This document shows positions 1 through 8,622 of a stretch of DNA of 64,000 nucleotides, piece after piece. The stretch spans positions 62,001 through 126,000 of the forward strand of contig JAGNKE010000001.1 of the NCBI GenBank assembly GCA_018000295.1. Direction: 5' to 3'. The notes under the pieces were generated by a model. That model made no database searches. It had not been told where the DNA came from and saw nothing but the letters and a program-made list of their open reading frames with translations. Position 1 is the stretch's first letter, and each line of letters starts with the position of its first letter. The stretch is from Alphaproteobacteria bacterium. GTDB lineage: Bacteria; Pseudomonadota; Alphaproteobacteria; Micavibrionales; Micavibrionaceae. Position numbers and translations under genes: made by a program.

Positions 1-618
1 AGCTTCGCCTTCAGCGCGAAGTACAAAAAGAAGGCGCAGGAATCCATAAACCTCTACCCCAAGGGCCGCCAGAAATCCGCCGTCATGCCGCTGCTCGATC
101 TCGCGCAAAGACAGGTGGGCGAGGAGGGGGCGAAGGCCAACCCGCCCTATGGCGGCTGGATTCCCCGCGCCGCGATGGATCATATCGCCCAGTTGCTCGA
201 TATGCACCCGATCAAGGTCTACGAGGTCGCCACCTTCTATTCAATGTACAACCTTGCCCCCGTCGGCGTAAACCTTGTGCAAATCTGCACGACGACACCC
301 TGCTGGCTCTGCGGCAGCGATAACATCGTGAAAGCCTGCAAGGATAAACTCGGCATCGGGCTAGACGAAACCACAAGAGACGGCCTGTTCACGATCATGG
401 AGGTCGAATGCCTCGGCGCCTGCGTCAACGCCCCGATGGTCCAGATCAACGACGATTTCTACGAAGACCTGAACGCCGAATCCATGAGCGGCATTATCGA
501 CTCTCTCGCTGCCGGAAAAAAACCGAAAACAGGATCCCAGACCGGGCGCAAAGGCTCCATGGCCCTCTCCGGCCCCACGACTTTGAAGGATAAAGCCAAA
601 AAATCGGGGGTGGCCTGA
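1..618 (+). CDS. nuoE: NADH-quinone oxidoreductase subunit E (5' end outside window)
   Basis: Peripheral-arm subunit of respiratory complex I that carries the N1a [2Fe-2S] cluster next to the NuoF flavin. The reading frame is open from base 1 and begins with the family's N-terminal region (FAFS, then YPKGRQKSAVMPLLDLAQ), so the true start lies upstream; the ATG at 85 is internal. The thioredoxin-like domain shows the cluster cysteines in TTTPCWLCG and later in VECLGACVNAP. A basic tail of about 35 residues follows the domain. The stop is one base before the next small gene, and nuoF follows it. Confidence 0.95.
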   Translation, partial: SFAFSAKYKKKAQESINLYPKGRQKSAVMPLLDLAQRQVGEEGAKANPPYGGWIPRAAMDHIAQLLDMHPIKVYEVATFYSMYNLAPVGVNLVQICTTTPCWLCGSDNIVKACKDKLGIGLDETTRDGLFTIMEVECLGACVNAPMVQINDDFYEDLNAESMSGIIDSLAAGKKPKTGSQTGRKGSMALSGPTTLKDKAKKSGVA

Positions 619-619
619 C

Positions 620-1018
620 ATGACCGAAATCATCAAATACCATCTGCAATATAACCCTTCCCATCCATTGCTCAACAGCTCGAACGGAATGGATTTTCGT
701 CAGGCATGGGATTTGGACGCAATCGACCGCCGCATTCATCAGGGCGGGGATATTCGGGTTGAAATAGAGGTGGACAAGGGCGTTCAGGCCATGCGCGGCT
801 TTATGGCCGGAATGTTCGATGTCAGCGTCGCCTATAACGGGGCATCAAAAGTCTTGAACGCTTACCGCTTTGTCCCCGGAGACCGCAGCTACGCGGATCA
901 AATGCAGGGGGTCTTTATTCAGGAGGTGGCCGGAATGGAAATGATGAACCGCAGGCAGATTGACGCGCTGAAATCAGTGGGCGGAACCGACCCCGATCAT
1001 GGACCGGGCCTTTCCTAA
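620..1018 (+). CDS. hypothetical protein between nuoE and nuoF
   Basis: A 132-residue protein that I do not recognise. It starts with ATG one base after the nuoE stop and ends 14 bases before nuoF, so it is almost certainly co-transcribed with both. No signal peptide, membrane segment or metal-binding cysteine motif is visible; the composition is that of a small soluble protein, with a methionine-rich stretch near residues 107-115. A complex I accessory role is possible from position alone, but nothing in the sequence shows it. Confidence 0.75.
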   Translation: MTEIIKYHLQYNPSHPLLNSSNGMDFRQAWDLDAIDRRIHQGGDIRVEIEVDKGVQAMRGFMAGMFDVSVAYNGASKVLNAYRFVPGDRSYADQMQGVFIQEVAGMEMMNRRQIDALKSVGGTDPDHGPGLS

Positions 1019-1032
1019 AGAGAGAAAACACG

Positions 1033-2316
1033 ATGCTCGACGACAAGGACAGAATTTTTACCAATATCTACGGCTGGGAATCTTTCTCCCTGAAGGCGGC
1101 GCAGAAACGCGGCGACTGGGATAATACGAAGGATATCATCGCCAAGGGCCGCGACGGCATCATTGCGGAAATGAAGGCCAGCGGCCTGCGCGGACGCGGC
1201 GGCGCGGGGTTCCCGACGGGCCTGAAATGGTCGTTTATGCCCAAGGAGTCGCCCGATGGCCGCCCGTCTTACCTTGTCATCAACGCGGACGAATCCGAAC
1301 CCGGAACCTGCAAGGACCGCGAAATCCTTCGCCACGACCCGCACAAGCTTCTGGAGGGCGCTCTGATCGCTGGTTTTGCGATGGGTGCCCACACGGCCTT
1401 TATCTACGTGCGCGGCGAATTCTACCATGAAAGCTCTGAACTCCTGAAAGCGGTCGCGGAAGCCTACGACGCAGGCCTTTTGGGCAAAAATGCCGCCGGA
1501 TCGGGCTGGGACTTCGACGTGATCATCCATCGCGGCGCTGGCGCCTATATCTGCGGCGAGGAAACCGCCCTGATCGAAAGCCTCGAAGGCAACAAGGGGC
1601 AGCCGCGCAACAAGCCGCCATTCCCGGCGATGGCGGGCCTCTATTCCTGCCCAACGACCGTGAACAATGTCGAAACCATCGCCGTCGTCCCTACCATTTT
1701 AAGACGCGGGGCAGGGTGGTTCGCCAAGCTTGGATTGAACGAGAAAAACGCAGGCACGAAGCTTTTTTGTATCTCCGGCCACGTCAACCAGCCTTGCAAC
1801 GTCGAAGAGGTCATGGGCATCCCGCTCAAGGAGCTGATCGAGGTACATTGCGGCGGGGTGCGCGGCGGCTGGGATAATCTTCTCGCCATCATTCCCGGCG
1901 GCTCCTCCACACCCTTGTTGCCGAAGGAGATTTGCGAAACCGTGAAAATGGATTTCGACTCCCTGCGCGAAGTCGGCACGGGCCTTGGAACGGCGGGCGT
2001 CATCGTGATGGATAAATCCACGGACATTGTAAAGGCCATTGCCCGCCTCTCGCGCTTTTATATGCACGAAAGCTGCGGCCAGTGCACCCCCTGCCGCGAG
2101 GGTACAGGCTGGCTCTGGCGCGTCATGACGCGCATGGTCGATGGCCGCGCTACGGTCGATGAAATCGACCAGCTCTATGAGGTCACGAAAGAAATCGAGG
2201 GCCACACCATCTGCGCGCTCGGCGATGCTGCGGCGTGGCCAGTCCAAGGGCTGATCAAACACTTCCGCCCGGAGATGGAGCGCCGGATCATCGAATACCG
2301 CAAACAGGCGGCTTAA
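1033..2316 (+). CDS. nuoF: NADH-quinone oxidoreductase subunit F
   Basis: Complex I subunit that binds NADH and FMN and carries the N3 [4Fe-4S] cluster; it takes the hydride from NADH in the cytoplasmic arm. The 427-residue length is normal. The glycine-rich nucleotide loop [13 protein letters not shown] is near residues 55-67, the flavin-site stretch around [16 protein letters not shown] is in the middle, and the cluster motif [15 protein letters not shown] is near residue 350, with the fourth cysteine in [11 protein letters not shown] start with a purine-rich AGAGAGAA upstream. Its last four bases overlap the end of the opposing gene, so transcription of the nuoE-F unit meets convergent genes here. 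Confidence 0.97.
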   Translation: MLDDKDRIFTNIYGWESFSLKAAQKRGDWDNTKDIIAKGRDGIIAEMKASGLRGRGGAGFPTGLKWSFMPKESPDGRPSYLVINADESEPGTCKDREILRHDPHKLLEGALIAGFAMGAHTAFIYVRGEFYHESSELLKAVAEAYDAGLLGKNAAGSGWDFDVIIHRGAGAYICGEETALIESLEGNKGQPRNKPPFPAMAGLYSCPTTVNNVETIAVVPTILRRGAGWFAKLGLNEKNAGTKLFCISGHVNQPCNVEEVMGIPLKELIEVHCGGVRGGWDNLLAIIPGGSSTPLLPKEICETVKMDFDSLREVGTGLGTAGVIVMDKSTDIVKAIARLSRFYMHESCGQCTPCREGTGWLWRVMTRMVDGRATVDEIDQLYEVTKEIEGHTICALGDAAAWPVQGLIKHFRPEMERRIIEYRKQAA

Positions 2317-2660
2317 TAGCCGGTCGCCATAAAAATTGTCGATCCGAGTTTTTCCGCGCCGTCGGGGAACAGTGATTTGGCCTCGGCAGCCCCGTTGCGG
2401 CGGTGCGAGTCCACGACCACAAAACCGACACTCCCGTTCTCCTCCGCAAACAGGACGGCTGCAGGATCATTAAATCCTTTGCTTCGCAAATCCTGTGCGT
2501 TGGAGGTCAGGAAGTTTCGAGCGGCGATTTCCGCCAGACTCTTGGCTTCATGAGGGGGGACATGTTCGTCATGAAGCGCCCGTGTAAAGCCATGAGTCCC
2601 GGTCTTGAGATTCACACCAGTGGCTTGGACGAAAGGCTGGGCAACAGAATCGATAGGCAT
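2313..2660 (-). CDS. hypothetical protein, 115 aa
   Basis: Small protein of unknown function, convergent with nuoF and overlapping its stop by four bases. The ATG has a good GGGAG ribosome site about seven bases upstream, which is why I prefer this frame to the plus-strand frame at 2403-2693. The product is soluble-looking and has alternating hydrophobic strands near the C-terminus ([10 protein letters not shown]), with no signal peptide, TM segment or cysteine. A perfect TTGACA lies upstream at 2716-2721, so it may have its own promoter. No family recognised. Confidence 0.6.
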   Translation of the reverse strand: MPIDSVAQPFVQATGVNLKTGTHGFTRALHDEHVPPHEAKSLAEIAARNFLTSNAQDLRSKGFNDPAAVLFAEENGSVGFVVVDSHRRNGAAEAKSLFPDGAEKLGSTIFMATGY

Positions 2661-2715
2661 GGCATACTCCCGATAAACACGAATAAACGCTAAAAGATCA
2701 GAAAAACCGCTAATA

Positions 2716-2721
2716 TGTCAA
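2716..2721 (-). promoter_or_regulatory. candidate -35 box (TTGACA) for the 115-aa gene
   Basis: A perfect TTGACA on the minus strand lies just past the stop of the upstream gene and about 55 bases before the start at 2660. No clear -10 box sits at 17 bases; the nearest AT-rich hexamers are TCTTTT and TTTTAG at 18-21 bases. The assignment is therefore weak. Confidence 0.3.
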
Positions 2722-2728
2722 GACAGGA

Positions 2729-3064
2729 TCATTTCGGGGCATTAAGAATACTGAGTGGAACCATGAAGCTCTCCTGGAGCGTCAGCGTCCCCTTATCCAT
2801 GATATTGAACTTGACCTGCTCACGCTCCAGAAAAAACGGCACAAGATCGTCCTTAAGCGGAACCCCCAGATCCTTTTTTTCCGCATCGAAAACAAAGATC
2901 AGATGGTTGTCTTTCCTATCCAGTTCCAGCTTCTGCAGCTTCTTCTGAAAAGGGCGGTCAATAAGGATCGCCAAACCGTTAACTTCAGTACTGGCATAAA
3001 TATCGATGAGCACTTCACCTCTGATAGACAGCCGTTGGTTGGCTTTTTTGAATACCTCGAACAT
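2729..3064 (-). CDS. hypothetical protein, 111 aa
   Basis: An unrecognised 111-residue protein on the minus strand. Alternating hydrophobic and charged segments (LIDIYAS, LAILIDR, LIFVFDAEKK, VKFNIMD) suggest a compact beta-rich fold; there is no signal peptide, TM segment or cysteine. It lies 56 bases downstream of the 508-residue gene and 68 bases upstream of the 115-residue gene, all on the same strand. No strong ribosome site is visible before the ATG, and the plus-strand frames here look like shadows. Confidence 0.55.
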   Translation of the reverse strand: MFEVFKKANQRLSIRGEVLIDIYASTEVNGLAILIDRPFQKKLQKLELDRKDNHLIFVFDAEKKDLGVPLKDDLVPFFLEREQVKFNIMDKGTLTLQESFMVPLSILNAPK

Positions 3065-3120
3065 AAAGCGATGATAACAGACTTTTCTTAAAAAAGCCTA
3101 GAGACAAGCGTAAATGCCCC

Positions 3121-4647
3121 TCAGCCGCTGCTGGGGGCAGGTGCAGTATTATCCAGATTGAGGTTTTGCCCGTTACGCGCAAGAACGCCGAATTGGTCGC
3201 CAAACTGGGTTTTGACATTATCGAGTAAAACCTGCTTTTTAAGCATATTGTTCAGCCCGAAGAAATCAAAACCGATGCTGTCCATCAGCTTGATCATAAA
3301 CATCTGCGGCGAACTGAACCAGCTCAGCCCTTTTTCATCAGCAACCTTATTAAATTCAGCAACCAGACCGCTACCGCTTAACCGACCGATACGGACCACC
3401 TCGGAGGCTTGATCGACCGTTCCGTGGACTGCATCCCTTAAAACTTCAGTTCTCCGTCCCAAAGCAGCTCTAGCACGGTCGATAACGCCAGGTGTAGCAG
3501 CCACAGCAGCTGCACCAGGAAGGGTGCCATTTTGGCCAGCGCCATTTGTTCGCTCAAGCTCTGCCACTTGCTGCGGTGTCATACCAGTTGTATCGATAAC
3601 CTGGGGTTTCTGGCCGATAAACTTATGAATATCCTCACGGCTCCGTCCACTTATCCGACTGACTTCTCCCACAATAAAATCCGTTCTCTGCCCTTGTGGC
3701 TTGGACTGTGCTTCACCCATTATTCTTGTAATTTCGCGAGGGTCCAGATTAATATTCTGAGAGGCAAGAGCCACTCCGACCCAATGGCCACTGAGAGCCT
3801 GCGAGGTCATGCCAATCTTCCGCTCGTCCCAGCCCCAGTTATAACGTCTGTTACCTTCTTTAACATAAATCTCGGCCATCTCAATCGGGGCTTGTACGAA
3901 AGCCAAGGCCAAGTCAGCAGCGCCAGGAGCAGCCTTCATAAGAGCATCCGCCAATTCAGGCGAGATATCTTTTACAGCTCTCGCAGAGGCCTCTAAGCTT
4001 GCATAGGTTGCCTCCGCGACCTTTTCAGTCGTCCAACCGCCGCTTGCAGCATGGGCAAGATAGCCAGTGCCAGCAACAGTAGTAATAAGGCCAACGGAAC
4101 TAGTAGCAAAACGAAAACCCTGCGCAGTTAGCCAAAGAGGAACTTTCATCACGCCGGCGTTGTCAGAAAGTTCACGGAGACGCGCATAATTCTTGGCCGC
4201 AAAATCGAAGGTATGTTGATGCTCCATCATATATCTCTGACGTGTCGACAATCCTCCTTGCTCCAAGGTTACTTTTGCAGCCAGAAATTCCCCATCACGG
4301 GCTTCAAGCCCGTGCTTCACACGTAGTTCCTCAATGTTAACAGGCCTTTGAGCGGTTCGAGCCTGATCAAAGTCGGCCTTGAACAAAGCTCTACTTCTGC
4401 TCAATCTAAGTGAATTCTGTACCTCCGGCATACGGAAGAGGGTGGCCTTGACTTCATCACCGGACTCTATTGCCTCGCGGATAAATCGATCAACCGCCTG
4501 AGAGTCTCCACCGCGAGTTATAACCTCAGCAAGCTCCGCATTCATTTCGTTTAGAACGCGGCGATACTTAATAACCTCATCAGCGCCCTTAGCGCCTTTT
4601 ATAAGGTCTGCAACATCATCTATGTATTTTAGGACTGCACCCGCCAT
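3121..4647 (-). CDS. large hypothetical protein, 508 aa
   Basis: An unrecognised protein with no usable motif. The N-terminal 165 residues are mostly helical and charged. A hydrophobic stretch near residues 181-200 (Thr/Ser/Gly-rich) could be one membrane segment, and a weaker amphipathic one lies near 240-255. Residues 360-420 form an Ala/Gly/Thr-rich linker, followed by a helical C-terminus. No N-terminal signal peptide is seen. The ATG start has AGGGTGA about seven bases upstream. It is downstream of purQ on the same strand but separated by about 130 bases with a small palindrome. An effector or structural role would be speculation. Confidence 0.7.
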   Translation of the reverse strand: MAGAVLKYIDDVADLIKGAKGADEVIKYRRVLNEMNAELAEVITRGGDSQAVDRFIREAIESGDEVKATLFRMPEVQNSLRLSRSRALFKADFDQARTAQRPVNIEELRVKHGLEARDGEFLAAKVTLEQGGLSTRQRYMMEHQHTFDFAAKNYARLRELSDNAGVMKVPLWLTAQGFRFATSSVGLITTVAGTGYLAHAASGGWTTEKVAEATYASLEASARAVKDISPELADALMKAAPGAADLALAFVQAPIEMAEIYVKEGNRRYNWGWDERKIGMTSQALSGHWVGVALASQNINLDPREITRIMGEAQSKPQGQRTDFIVGEVSRISGRSREDIHKFIGQKPQVIDTTGMTPQQVAELERTNGAGQNGTLPGAAAVAATPGVIDRARAALGRRTEVLRDAVHGTVDQASEVVRIGRLSGSGLVAEFNKVADEKGLSWFSSPQMFMIKLMDSIGFDFFGLNNMLKKQVLLDNVKTQFGDQFGVLARNGQNLNLDNTAPAPSSG

Positions 4648-4686
4648 GAAAAGATCACCCTAAATTTCACCGCTATATTTGTTTAT

Positions 4687-4699
4687 GTACCTTTGGTAC
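4687..4699. repeat. small palindrome upstream of the 508-aa gene
   Basis: GTACC-TTT-GGTAC, five-base arms, lies about 40 bases before the ATG at 4647 in the AT-rich gap after purQ. It could be an operator overlapping the gene's promoter, since minus-strand TTGTCC and TATAGC hexamers flank it. The function is inferred from position only. Confidence 0.3.
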
Positions 4700-4776
4700 T
4701 TAGGGACAATATAACGAATTTGGACAAGAGTTGCCAGTTTTTTATTTCTACAAGGACCGGGCAAAACACCCCCAAT

Positions 4777-5604
4777 TCAAGCCGATTTCTTCAACTTGCC
4801 TCCGAAATAAACCGCCGCATTGCGAAAAATCCTGATCCCGTCGGCCTCTTCGGGCAGAGAGTCTCCCTCGCGCTCGGCCCTGTCCTTCAACTCATGATAG
4901 TCGTCTCGCTGCCAGATAAACATCCCGCGCTCGGGGTGCGGCATAAGGGCCAGAACCCGGCCCGATTCGTCGGTCATCCCGGCGATATCCGCCATGGAGC
5001 CGTTGGGATTGAAAGGAAATTCGCCTTGTGCAGCTCGCCCATCGGGCTTAATGTAGCTAAGGGCGACTTGATTGGCGTTTTGCAACTTTTTGAGAAGACT
5101 CTCATCCATCATGAACCGCCCCTCGCCATGCGCGACAGGAATGTGCATCCGCCCGCCACCGAGCAACCAAGGGGACGTGTTGGCCGGATTCACCTGCAGA
5201 TCGATCCAGCGGCACTGGTACCGCGCCGACATATTATAGGTCACGGCTACCAGCCGCTCCCCGTATTTTTTGTCCAAAGCGGGGATCAGCCCAAGATTGG
5301 CGACGATCTGGCACCCGTTGCAGATCCCGAGCGTCAGCGTATCCCGCTCAACGAATCGCCGCAGCTTCTCCCACAGCGCCAGCTTCATTTTCTGGGCAAA
5401 GGCATTGCCCGATCCAGTGTCGTCGCCGTAGGAAAACCCCCCAGGCACGACAAGAACCTCGACATTGTTTAATTCGCCAGGATTCTCGATCAGGTCGTTG
5501 ATATGCCGGATCGCCCCCTTCAGCCCCGCAAATTCGAACGCCTGAAGCGTTTCTTCCTCGCAATTCAGGCCATATCCGCTCAAAACAAGGACGTTCGCGC
5601 TCAT
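4777..5604 (-). CDS. purQ: phosphoribosylformylglycinamidine synthase, glutaminase subunit
   Basis: Class I glutamine amidotransferase that feeds ammonia to PurL for the fourth step of IMP synthesis (FGAR to FGAM). The nucleophile elbow GICNGCQ places the catalytic cysteine near residue 95; the His-Glu pair is in MPHPER near the C-terminus. The N-terminus (GYGLNCEEET) is the variant form of the usual GTNCD motif. At 275 residues it is longer than the 225-residue PurQ of purS/Q/L operons. I start it at the ATG that overlaps the purSL stop as TGATG, a coupled arrangement; a TTG one codon earlier is less likely. Confidence 0.95.
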   Translation of the reverse strand: MSANVLVLSGYGLNCEEETLQAFEFAGLKGAIRHINDLIENPGELNNVEVLVVPGGFSYGDDTGSGNAFAQKMKLALWEKLRRFVERDTLTLGICNGCQIVANLGLIPALDKKYGERLVAVTYNMSARYQCRWIDLQVNPANTSPWLLGGGRMHIPVAHGEGRFMMDESLLKKLQNANQVALSYIKPDGRAAQGEFPFNPNGSMADIAGMTDESGRVLALMPHPERGMFIWQRDDYHELKDRAEREGDSLPEEADGIRIFRNAAVYFGGKLKKSA

Positions 5605-8516
5605 CAATACCCCCGCAGAGGCGCTTTATAAGCCTCGTCCAGTTCCGAAACTTTGACCTTAAGATGATCGCGGATAACCATATTCTCGCTATAGGCGACG
5701 CTGCCAATGAGGGTGCAGTGTTCGTAACCTTTGAAGTTCCGTTCGAATTCCTTGCGTTTTTGCGGAGCGACCGTCACGACAATCCGCCCCGTGCTCTCCG
5801 AAAACAACATCGCAGCCTTCGAAAGTCCTGCATCAGGTAAAGTAATATCCAGACCCATTTGACCGGCAATGGCCTTCTTGGCCAGTGTAACCGCCAGACC
5901 GCCAAGGCCGACCGGAAGGGCGGAGGCAATCAACCGATCCCGCGCTGCACGGCCGTAAAGCTTGTAAAGTCGCAAATTCTGGTGTCCGTCTGTCTCCGGT
6001 ACGTTTGATCCCAGATACCCAAGATGATCGTAATATTCCGACCCGCCCAGCTCGTTTTTGGTGGCCCCCAGCAGATAGACCAGATCGCCAGTGGCTTTGG
6101 GCGACAGGGAAATGGAGTTTCGGATATCTTGTATAACTCCGATGCTGGAAATCAGCAGGGTAGGGGGCACGGACACTTTAACAGGCTTTCTCGCGGCATC
6201 GTACCCTTTGAAATCGTTAAACATACTGTCCTTGCCCGAAATGAAGGGCGTCTCATACTTAACGGCCAGATCGTAAATTGTCTCAACGGCACGTTTAAGC
6301 TGCCCCAGCCGCTCCGGCTCATCCGAGGAACACCAGCAAAAATTGTCCAGAAGGGCGAGATGCTTGAGATCCGCGCCAGCCGCGACAGCGTTCCGCACCG
6401 CCATATCCAACCCCGCCGCCGCCATCGCCGCCGTGTCGATATCGCTATAGCGCGGAAAAAGCGCCTGTGAAAGAACGATGCCTTTAGGAGAATGCAGAAC
6501 GGGCTTTGTGATGCTGGTGTCCGCATAAACCCGCCCTGGACCCTGCAGGGGCTTGAGAACCGATCCGGCCTGCACCTCGTGATCGTATTGCGTGGCGATA
6601 AATTCCTTGGAACAGATATTAAGCCTCCCCATCATAGCCAGCAGATCAGACCCGTAATCCATCTGCTCTTGCAGCCTCGGTTCAGAGTCTCCGCCGCGAG
6701 TGAAGGTTGTCTTCAAGGGTGTTTCCGGCACTCCGTCATGCAGAAACTCCATGGACAGATCCATGATCGTCTCGCCATGCCAGGTGACGTGGGCCTGCCC
6801 CGAATCCGTATAAGTGCCGATGACGGAAGCTTCCACGCCGCGCTTGGCCAAAAAAGCGATGAGTTCGCCTGTATGCTCCCGCGGCACCGCCAGCGTCATC
6901 CGCTCCTGCGATTCCGAGATCCAGATTTCCCAAGGCGCCATTCCGGGATACTTCAGCGGCACCCTCTCCAACTCGACATGAAACCCGCCCGACTGCCCCG
7001 CCATCTCCCCGACGGAGGAAGATAGCCCGCCAGCGCCGTTATCCGTAATGGCCGTGTACCAGCCCTTGCCGCGGATTTCCTTAACGATGGCATCCGACAT
7101 TTTCTTCTGCGTGATCGGGTCGCCGATCTGCACCGCCGTAGCCGGAGACCCCTCATCCAGCGCCACGGAGGAAAACGTCGCCCCGTGAATCCCGTCCCGC
7201 CCCACACGTCCGCCCGCCATGACAATCTTATCCCCCGGCCGGGCCTTCTTGATATGCGAGGGTTTCCCATGGATTTCTCTAGGAATCAAACCGACAGTAC
7301 CAACGAAAACAAGCGGCTTTCCAGCAAAACGATCATCGAAATAAACGAACCCTTGGGGAGTAGGGATGCCTGAACAGTTCCCGCCCGACTCGACGCCCAT
7401 AACAACACCATTCAGAATTTGCGCCGGACTAAGCATAGGATCAGCACCCTTCGAATCACGCGTATAGCCCGGATTCTTGCGCGGGTCGGCAAAACAGAAC
7501 CCATAGCGGTTGATAACAGGCTTCGCGCCCAGCCCGAACCCCATGCAATCGCGGTTAACGCCAACAATGCCAGTGATCGCCCCGCCGAACGGATCCAGAG
7601 CCGACGGTGAATTATGCGTCTCGACTTTGTCGCAGATCAGATAGTCATCATCGAAGATAATCCCGCCCGCATTATCCGAAAACACGGAAACGCAGATATC
7701 CTCACTCCCGCGCTTCTCTCGAATTTCCGTAGTGGCACGCTTGATGTAATGGCGGTAAAGCCCGTCTTTGACATCATCAATCGGTGAGGCAAAAATCGTA
7801 TGTTTGCAATGCTCCGACCACGTCTGCGCCAGAGTCTCCAGTTCGATATCCTTGGCTTTGCGGCCTTTTTTCTGAAAGTAATCGCGGATCGCCTGCATAT
7901 ACAAAAGCGATAATCCCAGCGGTCCTCGCCGTGACCCGTCCGCATTGGTGATGCCCTGCTTGCCGATCTGCTCAAGCTCTGCATCAGGGAGCAAAAGGTC
8001 CACGTTATCCGCTACGGCGCCTTTGTTATCAAGATGCACCTTGGGCAGAACGATGCCCATCCCGCCTTCGCTCTGATAATCCTTGAGGCTTTTAATAGTG
8101 GCCCGCTGAATCAGGCGGTTCGAAATCTCTCCGGCCAGCGCCTCGATCTCTGCCTGTTTAAAGTCGCCCTTAATCAGGTAAAGTCGGGAAGAGTAACAGG
8201 CGGCCTGTTCTTTGTTTTGATTGGCCGCTCCAAGCTGGATCAACTCACTCGCCGTATGCCCGATATTGTCGGTCACACCGGGCAGGAACCCGATCTCCAG
8301 CGCCCAGTCGAAATCCTCGAAGGGCTGATTGACCGCCTGTACGACAGGATTCGCCAGGCTCTGGGCAAAGCCGTCCTGCGCGGCATAAGGGTGTTCGGAT
8401 GTATAGACATCAACGATTCTGACCCGAACTTTCGGGTCTTTGCTACCGAGAGCCTTGCGGATGCGGAGGCTCCGCCCGTCTTCTTCATGCCCTAGGACTT
8501 CGATGCGATATGCCAT
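5604..8516 (-). CDS. purL: phosphoribosylformylglycinamidine synthase, PurS-PurL fusion
   Basis: ATP-dependent FGAM synthase of purine biosynthesis. About 970 residues is between the 740-residue small PurL and the 1,300-residue PurL of gammaproteobacteria. The first 200 residues read as a PurS-like module and linker, followed by the PurL core with ETHNSPSALDPFGGAITG and the repeated AIRS-type domains (NGVVMGVESGG, TDNGAGGLSSSVGEMAG). It needs the separate PurQ encoded just downstream. The frame stays open to a TTG at 8597, but that TTG is part of a good -35 box, so I start at the ATG at 8516, about 46 bases after the predicted transcription start. It lies opposite to, and inside, the nuo series. 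Confidence 0.93.
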   Translation of the reverse strand: MAYRIEVLGHEEDGRSLRIRKALGSKDPKVRVRIVDVYTSEHPYAAQDGFAQSLANPVVQAVNQPFEDFDWALEIGFLPGVTDNIGHTASELIQLGAANQNKEQAACYSSRLYLIKGDFKQAEIEALAGEISNRLIQRATIKSLKDYQSEGGMGIVLPKVHLDNKGAVADNVDLLLPDAELEQIGKQGITNADGSRRGPLGLSLLYMQAIRDYFQKKGRKAKDIELETLAQTWSEHCKHTIFASPIDDVKDGLYRHYIKRATTEIREKRGSEDICVSVFSDNAGGIIFDDDYLICDKVETHNSPSALDPFGGAITGIVGVNRDCMGFGLGAKPVINRYGFCFADPRKNPGYTRDSKGADPMLSPAQILNGVVMGVESGGNCSGIPTPQGFVYFDDRFAGKPLVFVGTVGLIPREIHGKPSHIKKARPGDKIVMAGGRVGRDGIHGATFSSVALDEGSPATAVQIGDPITQKKMSDAIVKEIRGKGWYTAITDNGAGGLSSSVGEMAGQSGGFHVELERVPLKYPGMAPWEIWISESQERMTLAVPREHTGELIAFLAKRGVEASVIGTYTDSGQAHVTWHGETIMDLSMEFLHDGVPETPLKTTFTRGGDSEPRLQEQMDYGSDLLAMMGRLNICSKEFIATQYDHEVQAGSVLKPLQGPGRVYADTSITKPVLHSPKGIVLSQALFPRYSDIDTAAMAAAGLDMAVRNAVAAGADLKHLALLDNFCWCSSDEPERLGQLKRAVETIYDLAVKYETPFISGKDSMFNDFKGYDAARKPVKVSVPPTLLISSIGVIQDIRNSISLSPKATGDLVYLLGATKNELGGSEYYDHLGYLGSNVPETDGHQNLRLYKLYGRAARDRLIASALPVGLGGLAVTLAKKAIAGQMGLDITLPDAGLSKAAMLFSESTGRIVVTVAPQKRKEFERNFKGYEHCTLIGSVAYSENMVIRDHLKVKVSELDEAYKAPLRGY

Positions 8517-8547
8517 ATAATCAGGCGTGGGAATTGCCAAGTAACTG

Positions 8548-8576
8548 TTGATCTTCTGTACCGCGCAGATTAAATA
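8548..8576 (+). promoter_or_regulatory. promoter for the NTR-like gene and nuoG
   Basis: TTGATC, a 17-base spacer and TAAATA form a good sigma-70-type promoter on the plus strand, placing transcription start near 8583 and the first ATG at 8623. Opposing purine genes lie upstream, so this is the likely promoter for the nuoG segment. Its -10 box overlaps that of the divergent purSL promoter. Confidence 0.6.
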
Positions 8577-8597
8577 GTACTCCGAGGCACTTTTCAA
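8569..8597 (-). promoter_or_regulatory. promoter for purSL-purQ
   Basis: On the minus strand TTGAAA (8597-8592), a 17-base spacer and TTTAAT (8574-8569) form a good sigma-70-type promoter, predicting a start near 8562 and a leader of about 46 bases to the ATG at 8516. It supports the shorter purSL start. The -10 shares bases with the plus-strand -10, so polymerase cannot occupy both at once. Confidence 0.6.
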
Positions 8598-8622
8598 TAT
8601 TCATCTGGAAAATTTTACGCCG

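Noticed and set aside
2403..2693. 96-codon plus-strand frame after nuoF
   Set aside because: It overlaps the minus-strand 115-residue frame, which has a better ribosome site and a more protein-like composition.
3079..3099. Hairpin AGACTTTT/AAAAGCCT between the 508- and 111-residue genes
   Set aside because: One mismatch or GU pair and no T-run beyond the stem in either direction; too weak to call a terminator.
4693..5472. 259-codon plus-strand frame across purQ
   Set aside because: It is a shadow of the well-supported purQ on the other strand.
8517..8597. 27-residue N-terminal extension of PurSL from a TTG
   Set aside because: The TTG is part of a good -35 box and the extension would cover the -10 and leader; no ribosome site is seen.
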